39,268 nucleotides of DNA from contig JALZVK010000035.1 in NCBI GenBank assembly GCA_023301005.1, forward strand, positions 1 through 39,268, given 5' to 3'. The notes beneath the pieces are model-generated. The model saw only the letters and a list, made by a program, of their open reading frames with translations. It was not told the origin of the DNA and made no database searches. Origin of the DNA: Saprospiraceae bacterium. Lineage in GTDB: Bacteria > Bacteroidota > Bacteroidia > Chitinophagales > Saprospiraceae. The translations under genes were made by a program, and so were the position numbers. Positions 1 to 8,772 of the stretch are shown in pieces; positions within the stretch are counted from its first letter, which is position 1, and the number at the start of each line of letters is the position of its first letter.

Positions 1-1005
1 TTACTGTTAATATCTTTTGCATCAATAGCTCAAGATGTTCACTTCTCACACATACATGCATCTCCAACAGTATTGAATCCAGCAATGACAGGATTGTTTG
101 ATGGCGATTTAAGATTCATAGGGAATTACCGTTCTCAATGGAATAATTTCACAAACGGATACAAGACTGTTGCGCTTGCTGCTGATACTAAATTAGTTAG
201 AATCGGGAAGAGCGATTTTATAGGTGCAGGAGTTCAGTTATATAAAGATGTAGCAGGCGATTTAGAATTTACAACTAATTACGGAGCTTTATCTTTTTCT
301 TTATTAAAATCTATAGGCAGCGAAGGGAAAAGTTATATCTCATTTGGATTGCAAACTGCTCGAATTACGAATAGTGTAAATTATAATAATATTGTTGCAT
401 TTGATAATGAACCATTAATTGCTGGAGGTGCTCCTGATAGAATTAATTATTGGGATGTATCAGCCGGGATGGCTTGGTTCTATGCAATAGATCGTCATAA
501 TACATTTTATGTAGGAACTTCATTATCTCATATCAATGAACCGAGAGTTTCTTTTTTTGAAGATGATCAAGGAGGAACTAATATTTTAAAATATAGAAAC
601 TTTAGAATACTTGGAGGTGCCGAAATTAGAATATCTGATGACTCTTCTTTAAAACCTAATTTTGTATTTACTGACCAAGGACCGTATCAAGAAATTTTAG
701 CAGGGACTTTTTGGAAATATAAAAAACTAAGAAGTAAGTTACGTCAGCCAGCTTCATTATATTTTGGAGCTTGGTTAAGAGGTTATTTTGAAAAAGATAT
801 TAGAGGGACTGATGCTTTTATTATGGCAGTTCGAGTTGATTATAAAAAGATGTATATGACTTTTTCATTTGATGCGAATATTTCTCAATTGAAAAGAGTA
901 AGTGCTGGTAATGGTGGACCTGAACTTTCGGTAATAAAAATATTTGATTATAAGCAAGATCGTAGAAGAAGTTCTAAAGTAGTTTGTCCTGCATTTAGAT
1001 ATTAA
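1..1005 (+). CDS. PorP/SprF family type IX secretion system membrane protein, 5' truncated by window start
   Basis: The frame is open from base 1 (LLLISFASIAQDVHFSHIHASPTVLNPAMTGLFDGDLRFIGNYRSQWNNF...). The NPAMTG...R..GNYRxQW motif is typical of the PorP/SprF family. The listed ATG at 73 is internal. Confidence 0.9.
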   Translation, partial: LLLISFASIAQDVHFSHIHASPTVLNPAMTGLFDGDLRFIGNYRSQWNNFTNGYKTVALAADTKLVRIGKSDFIGAGVQLYKDVAGDLEFTTNYGALSFSLLKSIGSEGKSYISFGLQTARITNSVNYNNIVAFDNEPLIAGGAPDRINYWDVSAGMAWFYAIDRHNTFYVGTSLSHINEPRVSFFEDDQGGTNILKYRNFRILGGAEIRISDDSSLKPNFVFTDQGPYQEILAGTFWKYKKLRSKLRQPASLYFGAWLRGYFEKDIRGTDAFIMAVRVDYKKMYMTFSFDANISQLKRVSAGNGGPELSVIKIFDYKQDRRRSSKVVCPAFRY

Positions 1006-1032
1006 TTTTAAATAATCATTAATACCAAATTT

Positions 1033-1080
1033 AAAAGAGGCTGTCTTATATTTTTTTATAAGACGGCCTCTTTTTTTTTT
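1033..1080 (+). terminator. Rho-independent terminator after the PorP/SprF-like gene
   Basis: AAAAGAGGCTGTCTTATA / TATAAGACGGCCTCTTTT stem with one G-U wobble, followed by a long T run. Confidence 0.85.
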
Positions 1081-1346
1081 ATTTTTTTACAAAAAAATAA
1101 TAGATACGAAGTATGTGAAAAAATACTCAATTCACTCAATATCTCTTGATTTCTAACCTCAAAGTGTTTTCAATAAACTTAATCTAATCCAACTTCTTCT
1201 TACCACTATTTTAAATTTTGTAAAACACTTAATAACCCCTTTAATGGTATAAATTTTGAATAATTATATTAACCAATTCAGTATATGTATAATTGATAAT
1301 ATGTATAAAATTGACTTTATATCCAATCCAAAAATTAACTAATAAT

Positions 1347-4300
1347 ATGATGATTAAAAATAATCGTGAGTTACTTACATTTCTTCTTTTAGGGCTATTT
1401 ACAGTTACACTTTCAGCTCAATTACATTATGAAAATTTCATCTATAATGGCTTCGGAGGAGGAGCGTTAATGAGTGAAGCAAGTTCAATTGCTGTTAGTC
1501 CAGATGGTAATTATATATATGTTACTAGTGCGGCTTCTGATGCCATTAATGTATTTAATAAAGGTACCTCAAGTCCAAGTGGAGAATTGACTTTTGTAGA
1601 AGTAGTAAAAACTGGATTGAATGGAATTCAAGGACTTACTGCGGCTCAGTCAGTAGTAGTTAGCCCAGATGGAAATCATGTATATGCAGTAGGAACTTTT
1701 GATGATGCTCTGGTTACATTTAGTAGAAGCAATGTAGATGGAACATTATCTTTTGTTGAAATGCATAAAGATGGACTAAGTGGAGTAGATGGATTAGATG
1801 CACCTTATATGGTAAAAGTTAGCCCAGATGGAAATCACGTATATGTAAGTGCAACAGATGATAATGCAATTTCAGTATTCGATAGAGATGCATTGACAGG
1901 TGCTTTGACTTTTAATGCAAAATTTACAGACCCTAATTTTAATATTATTTTAGGATTTGATATAAGTCAAGATGGACAAAGTATTTATGTAGCAAGTCAT
2001 GCTAATGGAATGTTAGTTAGTTTATCTAGAAATATGTCTACGGGAGCATTAAGTTTTGTGGAATCTTTTCAAGATAATATAGATTTTGTAGATGGATTGA
2101 GTGGTGCATTTTCTACTTATGTTAGCCCTGATGGTAAAAATGTTTATGTGTCGGGAGCTTATGATAATGCAGTTGCGATTTTTGCAAGAGATGCTGCAAC
2201 AAATACTTTATCATTTCAGACTATTCAGCAAGATGGTCAGTCAGGAGTTAATCATCTAAATTTTCCATTGCATGTTACAGGAAGTCCAGATGGAAATTAT
2301 GTTTATGCAGTAGGTGCGAATGATAATGCGATTACTGTTTTTGAAAGAGAACCTACTATTGGAATATTAATTTTTAAAGAAGCACTTGTAAATGGTACAG
2401 GTGGAATAGATGGGATGAACTTCCCTGTAAATATTGCAGTAAGTCCAGATGGAGAACATGTATATACCGCCGCTAGTGGAAGTGGTGCTGCGGTTGTTTT
2501 TGATAGAGAAGCTACAGGCGATTTAACATTTGTAGAAAGTCAAATGGGAAATGCTGCGGGAGTTACAGGTCTTGGAGAACCATATTCAGTTGCAGTAAGT
2601 CCAGATGGAGAACATGTATATGCAGCATCAAATGATGATAATGCATTAGCAATTTTCTCTCGTTCAAATAGTTCAGGCGAATTAACTTTTGTCAATAAAG
2701 TAGAAAATGAAATCAATGGAGTTGGTGGATTAGATAGAGTATATTCAGTTGTAGTAAGTCCAGATGGAAATCATGTATATACAGCTGGAAACCTGGATGA
2801 TGCAATTGCAATTTTCTCAAGAGATGCTTTGACAGGTGAGTTGATTTTTGTAAATAAAATAGAAGATAATACAAATGGCGTGGATGGATTGAATGGAGCA
2901 CGATTTGTAACACTTAGCCCAGATGGAAATTTTGTGTATGCTGCTGGTTTCAATGATGATGCGATTACTGTTTTTTCAAGAGATGTATTAACTGGAGATT
3001 TGACTTTTATTGAAATGATAGAAGATAATGAAAATGGAGTAGATGGACTGAACGGAGCAAACTCTATTGCTATTTCCAATGATGGAACTTACGCTTATAC
3101 TACAGGATTTAATGATGATGCAATAGCAATGTTTTCAAGAAATGTTACTACAGGAACTTTGACTTTTATTGAAAGCTATAAAAATGGGGTGAGTAATGTA
3201 AATGGATTGAATGGTGCTCATTCTGTAGTAATTAGTAATGATGGAAAAAGTGTTTACGCTTGTGGTTTTAATGATGATGCAGTTGTAGCATTTAATAGAA
3301 ATGTAGCAGATGGAAAATTGACATTTGTAAATATGTTTCAAGATGGAGTTGCAGGTGTTGATGGATTAGGAGGAGCAAGAGCTGTCGCACTTAATCCAGA
3401 TGACAATCATCTTTATGCAGTAAGTGGTGGAGAAAATGCAATTGTATTATTTGAAAGAGATGCAGCTACGGGAGCATTGACTTACCAATTTAAACATGAA
3501 GATGGAATTAGTGGAATTAATGGATTGAATGGAGCAAGAGGAGTTACTTTAGATCCTTTCGGCAAGCATATATATGTAGCAGGTGCTGACGATGATGCAG
3601 TTGCTGTATTTAGTTGTACCTATTTTGAAAATATGACTGAAGATATTTGCGAAGGTTCAAGTATTATGATAGGTAATAATAGTTATACTGAGACGGGTAT
3701 TTATGAAGATGTGATAGAAGATACTTTCGGATGTAGAAGTGTTGTTACATTAAATTTGACAGTATCTGGATCATCAGAAACATTAACAGCTCAAATATGT
3801 GAAGGAGATACTTATCAGTTTGGAAATCAAGTATTAACTACAAGTGGTACTTACCAAGAGATGATATCGAACGCTCAAGATTGCAATGTAAATACAACAT
3901 TAACTTTAACTGTAACACCTCAATTTGAAGTTAATATGTCTGCTCAGATATGTGAAGGAGATACTTATTCTGTAGGCTCTAATACATTTGTAGAATCAGG
4001 TATTTATACAAATAATTTTATTGCTGCCAATGGTTGTGATAGTGTTGTTGTTTTAGATTTAACAGTTAATCAAACTGCTTTTAATGATGATGTTTCTATT
4101 TGTAATGGTGATCAATATTTATTTGGATCGCAGACAATTAATTCAAGTGGAACTTATCAAGAATCATTTACTTCAAGTACAGGCTGTGATAGTATAGTTA
4201 CTTTACAATTAGCAGTTGTAAATTCTTTAGATGAAAGTATAGATGCAATAATTTGTATCGGAGGAAGCTTTACAATTGGTACACAGAGCTATTCTAATAC

Positions 4301-5492
4301 AGGAACTTATACAGAATTACTTACCTCTAATAGTGGATGTGATAGTATTGTTACATTAAATCTTACTGTTAGTGAAAGTATCAATTTGCTTTTTAATGAA
4401 ACTATTTGTGAAGGTGAAGTATATAATTTAGCTGGTACAGATTATTCAACAACTGGTGTTCATACAGAGTCATTTACAACTAATGGAGGCTGTGATAGTA
4501 CACTTACAGTTAACTTAACAGTTTTACCAGGTGCACCATCTATATTAAATGAAACTATTTGTGAAGGTGAATCTTTTAACTTTGGAAGTAATATATATAC
4601 AGTAGGTGGTGAGTACACAAGTTTATTTAGTAATCCAAATGGATGTGAAACTTTGGTTACTTTAAATCTTGAAGTACAAGGGCCTCAAGAAGTAGAGTTA
4701 GACCGAACAATCTGTGAAGGTGAAAGTTATCCTTTCGGAACTCAAATGTTAACTCAATCAGGAACATATACTGGAAACTTCACTACGCTTAGTGGATGTG
4801 ATAGTATTATTACTTTAAATTTGACAGTCAATCCTACTCAAGAATTTACTTTGTTTGAAACGATTTGTAATGGAGACATTTATACCATAGGTAATCAAAC
4901 TTACGCTTTCACAGGAACTTATGTGACTAATGTGAATTCAGTAGCTACAGGATGTGATAGCTTAGTAACATTGAATCTTACTGTAATTGATATCAATGGA
5001 GGCGCACTAATTACTAATGACGATGGTTCTGGAATTGGAGCTATTAATATAACAGTTAGCAATGGTACTCCACCTTATACTTTTGAGTGGAATAATGGAG
5101 AAGATACAGAAGATATAAATGGATTATCAGCAGGTGTATATAGTGTCTTAGTAAATGATGCAAATGGTTGTTCTGAAACATTAATATTTACTGTAGATAA
5201 TGTTACTAGTATATTTAATCCTACAATAGCGGATAGTTTTGAGGCAAGTGTATATCCTAATCCAGTTGCAGCAAATGATGTATTAAATATTTTGATTGCT
5301 AATGATAAGAATCAAATGTTTGAAATTAAATTATTTGACGCTGTAGGAAGACTTATTACTCAACAGCAAACTAGCATTAGCGCTGGTGAACAATTACAAA
5401 CTTTGCAGGCACCTCAAAATGCTGGAATTTATTATCTACAAATAGTAAATGAAAACCAAGAAGTGAAGAGCTTAAAAGTTATGGTTCATTAA
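1347..5492 (+). CDS. Large secreted T9SS cargo protein: 14 beta-propeller (YVTN/lactonase-like) repeats, 9 CxGxxYxxG...GCDS repeats, one SprB-like repeat, C-terminal T9SS type A sorting domain
   Basis: About 51-53-aa repeats of the type VSPDGNHVYAAGxxDDAIxVFSRDxxTGxLTFVExxxDGxxGVDGL; then nine ICEGDxYxxG...GCDSxVTLNLTV repeats; SNGTPPYTFEWNNGE...GLSAGVYSVLVNDANGCSET (SprB-like); C-terminal SVYPNPV...GIYYLQIVNENQEVKSLKVMVH. The ATG at 1347 is preferred over 1293 because it gives MMIKNNRELLTFLLLGLFTVTLSAQ, a signal peptide. Confidence 0.85.
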   Translation: MMIKNNRELLTFLLLGLFTVTLSAQLHYENFIYNGFGGGALMSEASSIAVSPDGNYIYVTSAASDAINVFNKGTSSPSGELTFVEVVKTGLNGIQGLTAAQSVVVSPDGNHVYAVGTFDDALVTFSRSNVDGTLSFVEMHKDGLSGVDGLDAPYMVKVSPDGNHVYVSATDDNAISVFDRDALTGALTFNAKFTDPNFNIILGFDISQDGQSIYVASHANGMLVSLSRNMSTGALSFVESFQDNIDFVDGLSGAFSTYVSPDGKNVYVSGAYDNAVAIFARDAATNTLSFQTIQQDGQSGVNHLNFPLHVTGSPDGNYVYAVGANDNAITVFEREPTIGILIFKEALVNGTGGIDGMNFPVNIAVSPDGEHVYTAASGSGAAVVFDREATGDLTFVESQMGNAAGVTGLGEPYSVAVSPDGEHVYAASNDDNALAIFSRSNSSGELTFVNKVENEINGVGGLDRVYSVVVSPDGNHVYTAGNLDDAIAIFSRDALTGELIFVNKIEDNTNGVDGLNGARFVTLSPDGNFVYAAGFNDDAITVFSRDVLTGDLTFIEMIEDNENGVDGLNGANSIAISNDGTYAYTTGFNDDAIAMFSRNVTTGTLTFIESYKNGVSNVNGLNGAHSVVISNDGKSVYACGFNDDAVVAFNRNVADGKLTFVNMFQDGVAGVDGLGGARAVALNPDDNHLYAVSGGENAIVLFERDAATGALTYQFKHEDGISGINGLNGARGVTLDPFGKHIYVAGADDDAVAVFSCTYFENMTEDICEGSSIMIGNNSYTETGIYEDVIEDTFGCRSVVTLNLTVSGSSETLTAQICEGDTYQFGNQVLTTSGTYQEMISNAQDCNVNTTLTLTVTPQFEVNMSAQICEGDTYSVGSNTFVESGIYTNNFIAANGCDSVVVLDLTVNQTAFNDDVSICNGDQYLFGSQTINSSGTYQESFTSSTGCDSIVTLQLAVVNSLDESIDAIICIGGSFTIGTQSYSNTGTYTELLTSNSGCDSIVTLNLTVSESINLLFNETICEGEVYNLAGTDYSTTGVHTESFTTNGGCDSTLTVNLTVLPGAPSILNETICEGESFNFGSNIYTVGGEYTSLFSNPNGCETLVTLNLEVQGPQEVELDRTICEGESYPFGTQMLTQSGTYTGNFTTLSGCDSIITLNLTVNPTQEFTLFETICNGDIYTIGNQTYAFTGTYVTNVNSVATGCDSLVTLNLTVIDINGGALITNDDGSGIGAINITVSNGTPPYTFEWNNGEDTEDINGLSAGVYSVLVNDANGCSETLIFTVDNVTSIFNPTIADSFEASVYPNPVAANDVLNILIANDKNQMFEIKLFDAVGRLITQQQTSISAGEQLQTLQAPQNAGIYYLQIVNENQEVKSLKVMVH

Positions 5493-5550
5493 GATAAGCA
5501 CTTATATAAAAGATAAATAAGTCGAATAGGCTTATTTTGATAATAAATAC

Positions 5551-5590
5551 AATCCCGAATTTTCGAAATCGAAAATTCGGGATTTTTTAT
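5551..5590 (+). terminator. Intrinsic terminator
   Basis: AATCCCGAATTTTCG-aaat-CGAAAATTCGGGATT then TTTTT. Confidence 0.85.
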
Positions 5591-5926
5591 TTCCTACTCC
5601 CTAAATAGATACTTAAATGATTTTGAAAACAGAAAATTAATAGCGAAACGAATCCATTTAACCATCTTTCTACTAAGATCTTCTTTCAAATTTAAAGATG
5701 ACTCATATCTGTGTTTATAAAAAGATGAAGATTAAGTTACAAAATAGGTGTATATACATTGATTTCGAACAAAATATTTAACTTTCAAAAAATATTGAAA
5801 ATTAAGTAAGAATAAAAAACAGTAAATTTTAGTCGCAACTAATTGATTATCAACGGTTTAATTGTTTGATCATGTGTAAGGTTAAACAAATGTCAACTTC
5901 AAGACCTCTTTTTGTTTAACCAAAAG

Positions 5927-5958
5927 TTTGGTTTTGTTTAACAAAGCACTTATATTTG
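5927..5958 (+). promoter_or_regulatory. Bacteroidetes-type promoter for the ECF sigma gene (TTTG-N20-TATATTTG)
   Basis: TTTG at 5927-5930, then 20 nt, then TATATTTG at 5951-5958, matching the consensus TTTG-N19-21-TAnnTTTG. Confidence 0.65.
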
Positions 5959-6010
5959 TGTTACCAAATTAGAACTACCTATTTATTTATTCTTATTAAA
6001 CAATTTGATT

Positions 6011-6544
6011 ATGTCAACAATAGAATTTAATGGTCGATACGAGGGAATGTCAAAGTTGCTCCACGCTTTTGCATATAACTTAACTAAGAACACAGAAGAT
6101 GCAAAAGACCTTTATCAGGAAACTTCTTTCCGCGCGTTGACAAACAAGGACAAATTCCGTCCAGGTACAAATTTCAAAGCATGGTTATTTACAATCATGA
6201 AAAATATATTTATCAATAATTATCGTAAAAAAGTTCGTGCAAATACAATCATGGATTCAACTGATAATAATTTCTATTTGAATTCTGGTAAAGCAATAAT
6301 TGCAAATGGAGGAGAGAGTAATATCATGATGGAAGAATTAACTACCATGATTGATGGTCTAGAAGATGGAATTAGAATTCCATTTATGATGCATTATGAA
6401 GGATTTAAATATCAAGAAATTGCAGAAGAATTGGATTTGCCATTAGGTACTGTAAAAAGTCGAATTTTCTTTGCTCGAAAAGAAATGAAAAGTTTGATTA
6501 ACAAGCGTTATGATAACATGGCAGCTTTAAGAGAAAAGAGATAA
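6011..6544 (+). CDS. RNA polymerase sigma factor, ECF (sigma-70 family)
   Basis: LLHAFAYNLTKNTEDAKDLYQETSFRAL...FKAWLFTIMKNIFINNYRK (region 2) and GFKYQEIAEELDLPLGTVKSRIFFARKEMK (region 4). Confidence 0.93.
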   Translation: MSTIEFNGRYEGMSKLLHAFAYNLTKNTEDAKDLYQETSFRALTNKDKFRPGTNFKAWLFTIMKNIFINNYRKKVRANTIMDSTDNNFYLNSGKAIIANGGESNIMMEELTTMIDGLEDGIRIPFMMHYEGFKYQEIAEELDLPLGTVKSRIFFARKEMKSLINKRYDNMAALREKR

Positions 6545-6577
6545 CCTTAAATAATAAAATAGTTGAATTTTATAAAG

Positions 6578-6616
6578 TAGGCGGCAAATTTTAAATTTGT
6601 CGCCTATTTTTATTTT
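6578..6616 (+). terminator. Intrinsic terminator after the sigma factor
   Basis: TAGGCGGCAAATTT / AAATTTGTCGCCTA stem followed by TTTTTATTTT. Confidence 0.8.
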
Positions 6617-6619
6617 AGA

Positions 6620-6776
6620 GCTTGTTGGGGAATTATATTTCGGCTAGAAACGCCCTTTTTTTGATGACACTTCTTTGAAAAAAAAGTCAAATAGCGCAGA
6701 CTATGTTCCTATTTTTTTCCATCGTTTCATCAAAAAAATGAACATTTTTATCTCAAAATCTAATTCCCCAACAAGC
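6620..6776. repeat. Long inverted-repeat element (palindromic family, copy C)
   Basis: 16-bp perfect terminal inverted repeat GCTTGTTGGGGAATTA (6620-6635) / TAATTCCCCAACAAGC (6761-6776); internal TTTTTTTGATGA on both arms; central ATAGCGCAGACTAT (6691-6704). Confidence 0.75.
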
Positions 6777-6846
6777 CCTTATAAAAACTACAGATAATTT
6801 TATTTACTTTGGATTCAATTTCTAGCAACAACTAGGAAAAAGATAA

Positions 6847-7947
6847 ATGAACCAAACATACTTCACCAAGCAATTATTAAAATGGTCAAAAACCATCGAC
6901 CGACCAATGCCCTGGAAAGGAGAAAAAAATCCCTATTGGATATGGTTGTCTGAAATTATTTTACAACAAACTAGAGTAGAGCAAGGCTTACCTTATTTTT
7001 TAAAATTCAAAGAAAAATATCCTACTGTACATGACTTGGCAAATGCGCCTGAAGATGAGATTATGAAGTTATGGGAAGGTTTAGGTTATTACTCAAGAGC
7101 TCGTAATTTACATTTCACAGCAAAATATATTTTGTCAGAGTTGAATGGAGAATTTCCAAATACTTATGATGAAATTATAAAATTGAAAGGAGTAGGTGCT
7201 TATACCGCTGCAGCTATCGCTTCATTTGCTTACGACTTACCTCATGCCGTTGTTGATGGAAATGTATATCGAGTCTTATCTAGATTTTTTGGAATAGCAA
7301 CGCCTATAGATTCTACGCAAGGGAAAAAAGAATTTAACCATCTTGCAAGTGAATTGTTAGAAAAAAAGAAAGCTGCAATTTACAATCAAGCGATTATGGA
7401 TTTTGGAGCAACTCAATGTATGCCCAAAGTACCTTTGTGTAAAACTTGTTTATTAAAAAAAGAATGCTTCGCATTTCAAAATAAGAAGGTTTTAAATTTT
7501 CCAATCAAAATAAAAAAAATAAAAAAGAAGACTCGATACTTTAATTATTTAGTATTGAATGTGGGAGGAAATATTTGGATACAAAAAAGAACGCAAAAAG
7601 ATATTTGGCAAAAGCTCTATGAATTTCCTTTAATAGAAACTCAAGGTATTATTGAAAAAAAAGAATTATTAGAAAGTGATGTTTGGAAAAATAGTGTGGG
7701 CGATTTAAAATTTGAAATAAAAAATATTTCAAGTCCATTTCGTCAAACATTGACTCATAGAATAATTATTGCTACTTTTTTTGAAATTGAACTCCAAGGA
7801 AAACAGTCAGATGTGGAGAAGTTGTTAAATAAAAAAAATACCTATATCAAAGTAGAAAGAAAAAACTTAATTAAATTTGCATTCCCTAAAATTATAGATT
7901 TGTATTTACAGGATAATTCTTTAAATTTAGGGGTATTGTGGGGATAG
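6847..7947 (+). CDS. mutY: A/G-specific adenine glycosylase
   Basis: MPWKGEKNPYWIWLSEIILQQTRVEQGLPYF; GVGAYTAAAIASFAY...VVDGNVYRVLSRFFGI; Fe-S motif CMPKVPLCKTCLLKKEC; NUDIX-like C-terminus. Confidence 0.95.
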   Translation: MNQTYFTKQLLKWSKTIDRPMPWKGEKNPYWIWLSEIILQQTRVEQGLPYFLKFKEKYPTVHDLANAPEDEIMKLWEGLGYYSRARNLHFTAKYILSELNGEFPNTYDEIIKLKGVGAYTAAAIASFAYDLPHAVVDGNVYRVLSRFFGIATPIDSTQGKKEFNHLASELLEKKKAAIYNQAIMDFGATQCMPKVPLCKTCLLKKECFAFQNKKVLNFPIKIKKIKKKTRYFNYLVLNVGGNIWIQKRTQKDIWQKLYEFPLIETQGIIEKKELLESDVWKNSVGDLKFEIKNISSPFRQTLTHRIIIATFFEIELQGKQSDVEKLLNKKNTYIKVERKNLIKFAFPKIIDLYLQDNSLNLGVLWG

Positions 7948-8014
7948 GAGAGTGGATGAGAAAACATAAATTTTATAACCAGCCTATTGATAGGCTAAAA
8001 TAAAACGTAACACT

Positions 8015-8497
8015 ATGATTAATAAAGTTATCATTGTTGGAAACCTCGGAAAGGATCCCGAAGTACGTCACTTCGAAGGGAATTCATCTGTAGCATCTTT
8101 TTCGGTTGCTACGAGTGAAACATATACAGACAAAAATGGAGAGCGACAAAAAAATACAGAGTGGCATAATGTGGTTTTGTGGAATGGATTAGCTGGAGTT
8201 GCTGAAAAATATTTGAAAAAAGGAAGCTTAGTTTACATAGAAGGTAAACTGACTACTCGCAAATGGCAAGACAAAGATGGAAACGATAGATATACTACTG
8301 AGGTAGTTGGTAGAACTATGAAAATGTTGGGAGGTAGAGAAAGTGGTGGTGGAAACTATAACTCTAACATGCCTGCAGCAAGTGATACATCAGTTAATAA
8401 TCAAGTGAAAGAACCAGTAGTTGCTGCAACTACTGCAAACACCGCTACTCCTGCTGAAAAAATCGCAGATGCACCAGATGATGATTTACCATTTTAA
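8015..8497 (+). CDS. ssb: Single-stranded DNA-binding protein
   Basis: [18 protein letters not shown]...[30 protein letters not shown]; acidic C-terminal tip DDDLPF. Confidence 0.96.
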   Translation: MINKVIIVGNLGKDPEVRHFEGNSSVASFSVATSETYTDKNGERQKNTEWHNVVLWNGLAGVAEKYLKKGSLVYIEGKLTTRKWQDKDGNDRYTTEVVGRTMKMLGGRESGGGNYNSNMPAASDTSVNNQVKEPVVAATTANTATPAEKIADAPDDDLPF

Positions 8498-8499
8498 AT

Positions 8500-8660
8500 T
8501 AGACTTGTTACCCTTTAAAAATGCTTGTATGAAATTTAGATTTTTTCGATAGTTTATTTTAAAAAATCATTAAATAGTCGCTCTATTAAATTATTATTTA
8601 AAATAAAATAGCGAAAAAATATATTTTCAGACGAGTATTCATTAAAGGATAACAAGTCTA
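8500..8660. repeat. Long near-palindromic element (palindromic family, copy A)
   Basis: Terminal TAGACTTGTTA / TAACAAGTCTA; arms of about 77 nt align almost throughout (e.g. GATTTTTTCGATAGTTTATTTTAAAAAATCATTAAATAG versus reverse complement TATTTTTTCGCTATTTTATTTTAAATAATAATTTAATAG); apex ATAG-tcgct-CTAT centred at 8580. Confidence 0.8.
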
Positions 8661-8671
8661 TTGTAACTCAA

Positions 8672-8709
8672 TAGGAACTAAATTTCATTTCAATGAAATT
8701 TAGTTCCTA
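8672..8709. repeat. Perfect 17-bp stem hairpin with 4-nt loop between ssb and gldE
   Basis: TAGGAACTAAATTTCAT-ttca-ATGAAATTTAGTTCCTA; no clear U run on either side. Confidence 0.75.
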
Positions 8710-8772
8710 ATTGGATTTAATAATGTTGTTTATTTCTTTATAAAAAATGAACAACAAATAATAACAACTCAA

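Noticed and set aside
2713-3341. Antisense ORFs (66, 102 and 68 aa) opposite the propeller gene
   Set aside because: They mirror the repeat coding sequence on the other strand and show no domain or independent start signal.
1480-3620. About 155-bp periodic DNA repeats, possible CRISPR or tandem-repeat array
   Set aside because: The repeats are degenerate codons of in-frame beta-propeller blades; there are no short identical repeats with unique spacers.
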